Assembly: GCA_963210315.1 (NCBI GenBank) | Contig: OY723270.1 | Location: 248,001-312,000, forward strand | From: Rhynchopus euleeides | Lineage: Eukaryota; Euglenozoa; Diplonemea; Diplonemida; Diplonemidae | Direction of reading: 5' to 3' | Length of the DNA: 64,000 bases | Part shown: positions 50,315 through 59,900 of the stretch, one piece after another | Layout: every line of letters begins with the position of its first letter | Numbering within the stretch: the stretch's first letter is position 1 | Notes under the pieces: generated by a model | What the model was told of the DNA's origin: nothing | Databases searched by the model: none | The model's input: only the letters and a program-made list of their open reading frames with translations | Program-made: the position numbers and the translations under genes

Positions 50315-51809
50315 ATTACCGGTCCTGAAACCATTATTACCGGTTTCCTGCAGAAAGTCCATAAGCCAAGAGGTAATAATAAACCACTTTACGAGACTTA
50401 AAGGCGATATTATTGACCATTCGGTAATTAAAAAGTTTTTATCAAAACTAGGAAATAAAGCAGTCACAGGAATATAGCCTGGGTTTAGTGACTTCATCCA
50501 TTATTTACACTCAGCTTTCTTATTACCGCAATATTGAGGGCAATAATGGAAATCTTTATTTCCTGGAAAAAGCGGCTGGGGGCAGGGGCGGTGTGGGGGC
50601 GAGGTCCTGGCCAGTTTGCTTGATCCACATTGCTCCTACTCGCTACAACACTTCACAGGGGCTAGAGGGCATCACCTCGGCAGGTTGACGTTCAGATCCA
50701 CAGTCACCCTGCTCTGGCTTGGCGCTCCCGTCGTCGTCCCCTGTGAAGGCTGGCTTGACATCATGTGCGCGACGTTCCGCTGGTGTGTCGTGGATGCATC
50801 AAGGTAGAGCTGCGGCGTCGATTCTCCGCGCCAGCCGAAATGCCTGCGGAGATCCATGGTGGACGCGCCGCCATTGGCCGCTGCCAGCGCGGCGGAGCGT
50901 CTCATGCTGTGCCCGGTGTATCCCTCCGGGTCCTTTTCCAGGCACAGCGCAATCTTCCGTGGCAGCCCGTAGAATTGGTTTCGCCCGATGGGCGAAGCGA
51001 GGAACGCGCTGCCGGCCTTGTTGATGCGTCTTGCGACAGGCCCCGTCACGAGGTCCGACAGAGAGAGGTGGGCCAGATGGGCCTTGAGGACGTCGTAGAA
51101 CACAGCTTCTTCGTTCAGCATCTTGGGGACCACAAACGACCGTTCAATCGCGACGCTTCCCTGCTTTGCACCGTAGAACTTCACGCTGATCTGCTCATCT
51201 TGGACGGTGATGTTTTCGATCGACAGGTTGCGGAGTTCAACGCAGCGCATCCCACCGAAGAAGGCCAGCACCACAAGCGCACGATCCTGCTTGCTCGCCA
51301 GCGACCCGGTGCCCTTGTCCATGTAGTCCTGCAGTTCTTGAAAAGAGAAGGTTTTGGCTTGTTTGGTGGTGTAGCCCTTTGTTTGATTCTTCACGTACTG
51401 GTGGAGGCGTGGCATCTTTGTCTTGATCATGTTCCCGTGGACAATCTTGACCTTGAAGTTGATGATGGAGTAGTAGTTCCAGATTGACGATGCGGCAGAA
51501 CCCCCCTGCAGCTTGGCCTTGAGATAGCCCTTGATGTGCTTCTCGGAGTAGATTGTCTTCATGGAACGAACCCGGGGAGCCTCCTCAGCGACGTACGCCT
51601 CGAAGTCAGTCAGTCGATCGGTGTATGCCTTCCTGCTGCGGACTGGCATGAGGTCACCGTCACTTGATGTGCTGCTGCTGCTGTCGCTGTCATGATCGGC
51701 GGCGCGGGGCATGATGTGTGTGATGTTGCGTGATCTGTGGAGGTTGTGGCTCTGGTACTACGGAGGCTTTCTGCAGGTAACCGATTATAATGGTTTCAGG
51801 ACCGTTAAC
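50315..51809. mobile_element. Tyrosine-recombinase element with 43-bp inverted repeats (Crypton-like)
   Basis: The arms 50315-50357 and 51767-51809 match at about 38 of 43 positions in inverted orientation (core CAGGACCGGTAAT; CTTTCTGCAGG). They enclose a single gene for a tyrosine recombinase and no other enzyme, which is the gene content of Cryptons. Cryptons are not usually described with such terminal repeats, so the class is uncertain. Confidence 0.65.
50672..51712 (-). CDS. Tyrosine recombinase (Crypton-type)
   Basis: Starts at ATG 51712; 346 residues. After an acidic Ser-rich N terminus, residues 25-115 look like a core-binding helical domain (KAYTDRLTDFEAYVAEEAPR). The catalytic domain has the expected residues: Arg156 in FFGGMRCVELRNL, a possible Lys183, the HxxR box His268-Arg271 in GYTGHSMRRSAALA, Trp294 in RRHFGWRGES, and nucleophile Tyr303 in PQLYLD. 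The enzyme would cut and rejoin DNA through a 3'-phosphotyrosine. It looks intact, with no stop or frameshift. Its codons are less GC-rich than neighbouring genes, in keeping with an AT-rich mobile unit. No reverse transcriptase lies nearby in the unit, which argues against a DIRS or Ngaro element. Confidence 0.88.
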   Translation of the reverse strand: MPRAADHDSDSSSSTSSDGDLMPVRSRKAYTDRLTDFEAYVAEEAPRVRSMKTIYSEKHIKGYLKAKLQGGSAASSIWNYYSIINFKVKIVHGNMIKTKMPRLHQYVKNQTKGYTTKQAKTFSFQELQDYMDKGTGSLASKQDRALVVLAFFGGMRCVELRNLSIENITVQDEQISVKFYGAKQGSVAIERSFVVPKMLNEEAVFYDVLKAHLAHLSLSDLVTGPVARRINKAGSAFLASPIGRNQFYGLPRKIALCLEKDPEGYTGHSMRRSAALAAANGGASTMDLRRHFGWRGESTPQLYLDASTTHQRNVAHMMSSQPSQGTTTGAPSQSRVTVDLNVNLPR

Positions 51810-51837
51810 AAACTACCATATAACCGGTCCTAATTGA

Positions 51838-51993
51838 GTACTTTCTGGATTTCGGGAAATTACGTCCCCTCAGCAAGGTACTCGGGTGTTTTTGTTCCCC
51901 TCGGGAAGGCCCTCGGGCTTCGCCCTCGGGCCTTCCCTCGGGGAACAAAACACCCTCGGACCTTGCTTCGGGGACGTAATTACCCTCAATCCA
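51838..51993. repeat. ~155-bp palindrome
   Basis: Almost perfect self-complementary sequence: GTACTTTCTGGATT... at the left returns as ...AATCCATAAAGTAC at the right, with a centre at about 51918 (GCCCTCGGGCTTCGCCCTCG). Small mismatches only. Probably a fold-back element inserted next to the recombinase unit. Confidence 0.85.
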
Positions 51994-52275
51994 TAAAGTA
52001 CTTTATTATTACCGGTAATAAATAGCTATTATATTTTTCGAAAATATTTCCAAAATATTTTTATATTTTTGGGGTGATCGAAATCGCGTTTTTGACCCAC
52101 ACGCAACCGACACGGAACCTACACGGAACACCCCTTGCAGATTTTTCGGGAAATAGGACGGGTTGTTTTCTAGGGAACATGTTCACTCTTGTGCTGTCAT
52201 TCTACTGCTTCCAGTGACTCCCGCGCAGCACTGGGTTCCGACCTGATGTCGGAGCGATCCAGTTCAGCCCGGAAG

Positions 52276-52307
52276 GAACAGATGTTCACTACCGTGGCCT
52301 CCGGCGG
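52276..52307 (-). repeat. Dispersed hairpin repeat, copy 7 (tail only)
   Basis: Carries GAACAGATGTTCACTACCGT + GGCCTCCGGCGG; the hairpin is missing. Confidence 0.8.
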
Positions 52308-53153
52308 CAGGGAGGCACCGCCCCCCTTCCTGTAGTGCTTGTCTACAGGGACACCGCTAAGTTTCGTCAAAGTTCGGCGATTTCCTCCTTTACGTAGGAG
52401 GGAATGCACCAACACACACCGTTATCGGTACCGTTGAAAACAAGCCGCCTTGTTGGCGTTGCCCAGCACTCGCACCATGTTCGCCACCCTCGCCCAGCGT
52501 CGCCCAAGTTGGCTTGTATTTGGTGGGGTTTGTAGTGTACTTGGGCATTCCAACCCCTTCTGTCCTACCACTTCCACCTGGACCAGCCACAGCCAATCCA
52601 ACCAATCAAAGTATGCCCATCGAGCCCACCAAACCGCGGCAGCACTGGTGGGCCTGGAGGCAGACGTCTTTAGACGCAACGCAACCCTGCAGGGTAGCGG
52701 TTTACTGCAGGATTTGGGCCATATAATGATCACGGGAGTGGTGGAGACAGGCACCCCATGGCCAAAATGACCCCACCACGACCCGCACAGATTCCAAACG
52801 TTCAAAAGAACGGGGTTTTGGAAGATCCGTGAGGGGGTCCCGCTGGGTGGGTGGTGGTCGGCGAGCTGCCTCCTCCAGTCACTTTTTGCTTGTCAGTGTC
52901 CGAGGAGCAAAAGTAGAGCCCAGTGCGCTGGCCAACAAGCAGCGCAGGTCATCAGGTTACGCACACTTGTAGAAGGTTGAGCTCGGGTAGCGTGGGATAC
53001 TGTGCAGTTGCAGTGAAAAACTGCAGCGAAAAAAACTCGAATTTTTTAGGTGGGGACCCCTACCACCCACACGGAACCCACACGGAACGTACACGGAACC
53101 CGGTTCTCGATCACCCCAATTTTGGAAATATTTTGAAAATATGTCGGGGGCCC
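52308..53153. other. Unassigned, no supported gene
   Basis: 52885-52950 resembles, in inverted form, the segment at 44880-44945. CACACGGAACC repeats lie at 53068-53100 with an inverted relative at 52098-52130. Confidence 0.45.
52768..52786 (-). repeat. Dispersed motif GCGGGTCGTGGTGGGGTCA
   Basis: Degenerate minus-strand copy, followed by AACGTTCAAAAGAACGGGGT as in the copies near 18 kb. Confidence 0.7.
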
Positions 53154-53544
53154 TCGCTACCAGTCACTACTCGTCACTGCTCGTCAGCCAGTGAGGGGAA
53201 GTGCGCCGTGGCTCACTTTTTCTTTTTTCCGCGTATCCGTCAGGTGGACCACCGGGTGGGGAGAGATCCGGTGTGAGGCACTTGGGTCCGTCCAGGTGGG
53301 CAGGGGGAACCTGGGGGCGGGGGGCCTCAAAACCCGTCTACCAGTGCCGCTTCTAATCTCGTCGGTCTTGTCCCAACCACCACCAGCCAGCCCAGAACGC
53401 CCTGACGCTGCGACCTCGTCGATTTTTCCGTTTCGCCCATCCGCCCAACTCCGCCAACCCAACCAGCCCTACCCTTTCTCCCAGTCAGGGCGGTACTCAC
53501 ACGAGCGGCAAAGCGCTGGGGGAGGGGGGGGGGGGACATCAATA
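53154..53544. other. Intergenic, no supported gene
   Basis: Mixed-composition sequence between the AT-rich island and the GGGGA array. Confidence 0.5.
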
Positions 53545-53715
53545 GGGGAGGGGAGGGGAGGGGAGGGGAGGGGAGGGGAGGGGAGGGGAGGGGAGGGGAG
53601 GGGAGGGGAGGGGAGGGGAGGGGAGGGGAGGGGAGGGGAGGGGAGGGGAGGGGAGGGGAGGGGAGGGGAGGGGAGGGGAGGGGAGGGGAGGGGAGGGGAG
53701 GGGAGGGGAGGGGGG
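53545..53715. repeat. (GGGGA)n microsatellite
   Basis: About 34 perfect GGGGA units. On the minus strand it is (TCCCC)n and lies about 200 bp downstream of the retroelement ORF, so it could be its 3' tail. It has strong G-quadruplex potential. Confidence 0.95.
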
Positions 53716-53920
53716 AGGAAGGGAGGGGAGGAAGGGGGGGGGGGGGGTTATGTTGTTTCTAACCCAGACCTGCTGTGCAGAGCCCGGGGGAGGGGGTGGC
53801 CAGCCCCTGTCTAACCATTCACAACGGCCACCTGCACACATCTATGAAAGGGGGGGGGGGAAGGTCCCGGGGGGGGGGGGGGGGGGGGGGGGGGTGGTGG
53901 GGGTGGGGACGCTGCTCCGC

Positions 53921-56900
53921 CTACTCGCCCCGCTCCACCTCCGTCTGCAGCTTGCGCATGTAGACGCGCAGGCTGACCCCCGGCTCCCTCGTCTGGTTCC
54001 CGGGCTCGGCCTGCGCGCCCCCTTGCAGGATGCGCGCCTGCAGCCACTCCGCCGCTACGTCACCTGCCACCCTGGGCGAGAGGGGGCAAAGGCCATAGCT
54101 GGGGTGGAAGCAGTGCCTCCACGCCTCGACGGTGCGGGGGATGGCTCCTCCCATCGAGACGCAGGGGGCCATGCCGCGGGCCCGCGCTACCACCCCCTCG
54201 GCCCAGACACGGGACGCCGCAAGCTCCTGCAGAGCGGGGATGTTCGCCGCGGGCGTCTCGTCGTCCCCGTAGGCGTCGATGGCCTGGAGGTCGTCCTCGG
54301 GCTCCCACACGTTCGCCGGGTCGTCGTCGAACTCCATGGGGCCCGCCGCGTCACCCTGACGCAGCTCCTCCAGGCGTCTCGAGGACGCGGCCGTCCGGCT
54401 GCGGCGCTGCCCGTCCCGGCGGGCCTGCGCGGCGTTGCGCATCATCGTCGCAGCAACCCCCTGGATCCCGCCAGCCCCACCGGGGGCTGTTCCGCCAGAG
54501 GTGCCAGAGGGGGCTGTGTTGAAGGTGTGGGAGCCTCCGCCCTGGCGGCGCCGCGCGGCCTGAGCGGGGCCAGACGGCTGGGCGCCTGCCGCCGTGACCG
54601 GAGCCGCAGAGGGCACACCAGAGGGGGCTGTGTTTGAGGTTTGGGAGCCTCCGCCCTGGTGGTTCTCTGTGGCCCCCGACCCCGACGGCGGGCACTCTGC
54701 ATGTTGGGCCTGCCCCTGCATGGGGGCTGGGGCAGCCCGGGAGGCACTCTCCGCCGGGGGCACGCTGTGGCCGTGGGTCGCGGAGGGCGCACCAGAGGGG
54801 GCTGTGTTTGAGGTTTGGGAGCCTCCGCCCTGGTGCATCTCCACGTCCTGGCCGGGAGCGACCGGCTCCTCCGCCACTTCCTCCTTCACCCGCGTTGGAT
54901 GGTGCGCAGCCCCCGACGAGTCGTGCGGGGCACTCGGCTGCCTGGGCCCCATCGGCGTGTCGTGCATGCGGCTCGGGATGGGCTTCCGCCGGCGGGGGCG
55001 CGCCCGGGCGGACTCCAGGACCTCCCGCAGATCCGGGGTGACCGCGGGTTGCTCCGCAGGGTCTGGAGCGTCGACATCCACCGCCACCCGGTCAATGTAG
55101 CCTGGGCACCGCTCACCCCGCACTGCGCATGACGCGCACACTTTGCGCCAGCATCTGCCACACGCGTGATGCCTCGCGGAGCGGTCGAACGGGCGGCGGC
55201 ACTTCTCGCACTCCTCCACCTGGCCCGCCGAGCCCCCCTGACGCACCATCTGCATGGGACTATCACCATCGCACCCCGTGACATCCGCTGCCATCGGCTT
55301 CGGGGGAAGACCCGCCAGGTGCTGACGCATGGGCTCCGGCATAACTAGGGGCACGTAGTGCCCATGTTGCCCCCCCGTCCTCCGCAGACAGTGGGCGTCC
55401 ACCACTGCACCCGCACCTACTGGGGACAGAAGCATCGGCTGGTGGTTGTCGATGAGCACGAGGACGACGCATCTGGTCACGCGCGCAGCCGCCGCCAGGG
55501 CGATGAAGTCCGCCCAGGTGCGCACGTCGTCGCTCCCTGCGCGCATCATCTGCTCGGCCCACTGGTTCGGACCCTCCTCCACCCGCATCCGGAGGTCCGG
55601 GTCGCGCATCGCCCTGCGGACTGCCTCTTGGCGCAGCCACCCGCTGGATTGCTTCACCGATCGGGCACCCAGCGTGGCCAACGCATCAAAAGCACAGTCC
55701 CCCACCCGGAACGACCACCCGTCCGGCTCGACCAGGCCCAGCCGCGCCTGCTGCTGCAGGGACGACAAGCTCAGCCTCCCGTCCGTCTGGCCGCGCCACT
55801 CCAGCAATTGGGCCAGGGGGTCAGCCGCCACCCCACCCGCCGGCTGCGGGAGGTCCCCCTCCGCGGGGGGAGGCGGCGGGCGTGGGCGGCGGGGAGGGGC
55901 AGGTTCGGGTTCAGGGGTCGGCTCCTCGGGGCCCGCCGCGTCATCCGGGTCACACATGAAATCCTCCGCGTCCATGTGCCCGTCGAAGTGTGGCGCGGGG
56001 GCCAGGTCCGTGTCAGGCGCGAAGAAGTAGTCCGGCTCCACGCCCACCAGCGGATCCGGCAAGACCCGCTCCCGAGTCTGACCAGAGCGCAGGTCCGTGC
56101 ACAGCGCCCCCCTGCGGAGCGACGACCGCCCCACCGCCCGCATCAACGGCACCACTATCCGCGCCGCCCAGGAACGAGTGAGCTCGGCCCTGTCCCCCAG
56201 CTTGTGGTCCACCGCGAAGCTGACCAAGTGCCTGAAGAGCCGCACGGCCTCCGGACCCATCCCGCCCGACTGCTCCAGGGCGAACGCGGAGAAGGCGATC
56301 TCAACCTCCTGACACCGCGCCCCGTGCTTGCGATGCTTGGATGCTTCAGCCCGCGACGCGGTGTACCCCCGCGCTCTCGCCGCACCCTGCCTCGCAGACT
56401 CCGCGCACGTCGACCACACGGTCACGTCGATCGCCCGGCCCCGCGACTCACCTATGCCGCACGGGAGGAACACGTCAGCCGGCTTGCCCCCGCCCAAGAG
56501 GAGGTGGTTGGGCTCCAGCTGGGGGCCGAGTCCCGCGTCCCGCGCCAGCCCCAGCACCCCGAGCTTCACCGCGTCGTGGCGCTTGATGCGGTCCGCCGAT
56601 GCCTGGCAGCTGAACACATGGGCGCCCAAGACGTCCATGGCGTCCCCGCACTCGTGGCACCGCGACCCAGGGGCGAAGACGACGAGGCCCAGGCGCAGGC
56701 GAGCCGCCACTTGGTACTCCTCCCTCCCCATCGCAAACTGTTGTTCTGGCGTCACCGTCACCCACGCCCCTGCGCCTGGGAGGGACGCGGACAACTGACG
56801 CCCTTTACTCAGCACGTCAGCCTCCGCCAGTAGGGTCTCGTGCTGCCGGCTGATGATCGCCAGGGATAGGTCGCGCTGGCGGAGGGGCTCGCCCGGGCGC

Positions 56901-59900
56901 TTGTGAGGGTCCACCCAGTCCGCCTCCGCCACCAGCTCGTTGTGGGCGGTCGCTGCCACGCGCCACGCATCCGCATCCCAACGATATCCGCTGTCCAGCT
57001 GCACACATAGGGGGAAGAAGGAGCTAGCCGCCGCCAAAGCCGCAGCGGTGATGTGGTCCTCCGACCTCCGAATGCCCATACCCCCTAGCCTGACGGGCAG
57101 GGCCGCCTGGTCTCGCGCATCGTCAGGGAGGGTCCCGTCCCTGTCCCCGAGCACAGATGCCAGCACCATCCCGATTTCCTTGTCATACTGGCGAAGGTAT
57201 TCTCTCCCGGCGTACCCAATTGCGCGCATCTGGAAGACCAGCTTGCAGAAGCCTTCACAGTGTCGCAGGAGGGTCATGGCCACTTGCGCGTCTTGGAGGT
57301 GGTGAAGCTGGCGCAGGTTCGGGATGAACTTCTCTCTCAGTTTTGTATCCATCACCCGCTCGCAGAATTCCGCATCCCCCACCGGAGCCCCGAGGAACTC
57401 GAAGTTGTGGTGGAGGAGGTCCATGCGAGTCGCGCGCTCCTTTTCCGTCGCGGCTACATCAAGGCCCGCTCCCCGGAGGCCCTCCACCGAGTGCCCATTC
57501 AGCGAGATCACTTCGCATTTGCGGCGTGCCACCACCAGGCCCAGCTCCGCGCTCCGCCGCTCGAGGATCGCGAACGCGTGGCCGACCGCCCCGGGGGAGC
57601 CCATCAGCGTGCCATCGTCCAAGTACCACACGCTGCCCTCCACCCCCGGCAGCTTGCCTAGGTCCTCGGTCAGCTGGCGGATGGCCAGGGAGAACAGGAG
57701 CGGCCCGAGGGGGTCCCCCTGCTGTACCCCCCTCTGCGATTCGAGCACTTCGCCACGGTATATCAGGGCTGAGGGCGACGCGTAGCACCACTCGACCCAC
57801 GCCGACAGCTCCGGGAGGTCCCGCCTGACAGCATCGATGAACGCCTGCCTGTTAACCATGTTAAAGGCGTTGGCATAGTCGATCTTCAGCAGGACCTTGT
57901 CCGCCCCCCTGTTGCGCGCCGCGAAGTCCTTCACGACCGCCGTGGCCGCCTCCAGTCCGCCGTCCACCGCCACTCCTACTTGCCTCCCCTTCAGGAGGAG
58001 CTTCCCAGCCTGTTCCCTGACGTCTGCGGTGAGGGTTTTGGCCACCAGGCGGCGGAGGGTCTCCCCAACCGCGATCGGGCGGATCCCCGCATCTGGCTTG
58101 GGGAGCGCGACCAGAGACGCGCCCGCGATGTGCCGGGCCAGCTGCGGGGGGGCCTCGCCTCTGCGCAGGACATTCACCACCGCCGTGAGGGCCGGAAGCA
58201 CATCCACTCCCTCCACCTGGACGAGCTCCCGGAGGTGGTCCGCCCTCAGGCCTGAGGGGCCGGCGCCCGTGCCCCTCGGTAACCCCTTCAGCGCTTTAAA
58301 CACCTCGGCGGGGGTGGCATCCGCGGGCACTACCCGCGTCGCCGCGGAGATGGCTGGGCTGTCCGCTTCCGGGTGCATTGCTAGGAGCTTCGCTTTCGTG
58401 GCAGGGGTGGCAGGCGCCAGGCCGGCGCTCCTGGTGCGCGCCATCGCCGCCGAATACCGCCCTTGTCTCGCCGCTTGCACCACCGCTTCCTCCGTCTCCT
58501 CCCATGTGGGGGCAGCCTCCACCCGTCCCGGGCCCGGGGCTTCCGTCCGGGCCCGGCGCCAGAGCTCCGACGCGCGTCCTTCCCGCCAGAGGATGATCGC
58601 CTCCTCCCGGGCCCGCTTCGCCAGCAGCTGCTTCTTCTTCCCTCCACGGTAGGTGCGGAAGAGGGTTTTGGGCACCAAGAGGAGGCGGAGCCACGCCGTG
58701 GTGCTCGAACTATTCGCTGCGACATCCCACAGGGCCTGGCTATAGGCTACCGCCGCCGGGCGGAGGATCGCCCCGGGGACCGACAGCGACACCCCCACTC
58801 GCTCCGTGTGGATGCTCTCAAGGGGAGGGAGGCGACCCGCATCCGCTGCCTCCGCCGCAGAGGGTGCGCGCCTGTTCGGCACCACAGGGGTCGCGCCACG
58901 TGGGCGGCACTTCACGCAGGAGTCCAAGGAGGTGCTCATTACCTTCGAGCACCACATGCACTTCTTCATGCCCAGCAGACGAAGCGCGCTCGGCGGGAAC
59001 TCCTCACCCTGGTCTGCGTGCGCCTGGGCGTGCTTGCGGAGCGTCTCCTTGGACGAATACGGCGTATGCCGGTGGAGAGCCGAGCCCGCGCAGGCCGTGA
59101 GGGGGCAGAACCAGCGGCGACGCACATCCCCCAGGCCCGCCCCTTCTGCCTCCTGGGCACCCTCCCCTAGGGCCGCCGGGCAGGCGTCTCGACACGTGGC
59201 TGGGCTGAGGTGGGCCGGCGCCGCGCTCTCTCGAAGGGCCCTGCGTCGGGCAAGGGGCATGGCCACTCCCTCGTAGTGGTTGCCAGAGAGAGCCACCACC
59301 CTGACATCTGCGGGGGCTGGCCCCTGCTTCTTAGGGCGCCGCGGGTCCACACGGATTGCCTGACCCCTGCCCTCCTGCACCACCACCACTGACAAGTCCC
59401 ACGCTCCCGCCGCCAGGTGCAGCGCGAGGTGGTCCCCATGCGCCGCACCAGCCAGGCCCGCCCGATACTCCTCGACCCGCCTGGCGTCCCCTAACAAGTG
59501 AAGCAGTTGAGGTTTCACCGAGGCGTCCCCTGCACGCCGGGACAGCTCGGAGCGCATGCCCACTATGTCGTCGTGGGAGGGGAGGGCGGCCGTGGGCGTG
59601 AGTGCCGCGAAGAGGCAGTCCCCTGTCGCCTGATTCGGCACCCTGGACCCCCCGAACTGCGACAGGACCTCGTCCACCCCAGTCCAGTCCTCCTCCATCT
59701 CCAGGTCCCCACCGCACAGGTCGCGCGGGCCGAGGAAGAGCGGGGGGCGCTCTGACGTTGCGCACAGGAGGCGGGTCCGTCTCATGGGCTGTACGGAGCG
59801 CCACAAGTCCAGGGTCACCGCGTCCCGCATCTCCGACTCCCGCAGCCGCGCTGCCGTCACGGCCACCTCCACCCCAGCCCAGACGAGACACGCGAGCGAC

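Larger units (their letters stand above)
50238..53153. mobile_element. Possible AT-rich compound element with GGGCCCCC ends
   Basis: Left GGGCCCCCAAACATATTTTT and the right end, read inward, GGGCCCCCGACATATTTTCA match in inverted orientation. The sequence just inside is far more AT-rich than anything else in the window. No clear target duplication, so the outer boundary is tentative. It encloses the tyrosine recombinase unit, a long palindrome, a hairpin repeat and 52136-53050 of unassigned sequence. Confidence 0.4.

Noticed and set aside
53539-53841. Frame encoding Pro-Ser-Pro-Leu repeats over the GGGGA array
   Set aside because: A simple product of translating the microsatellite.
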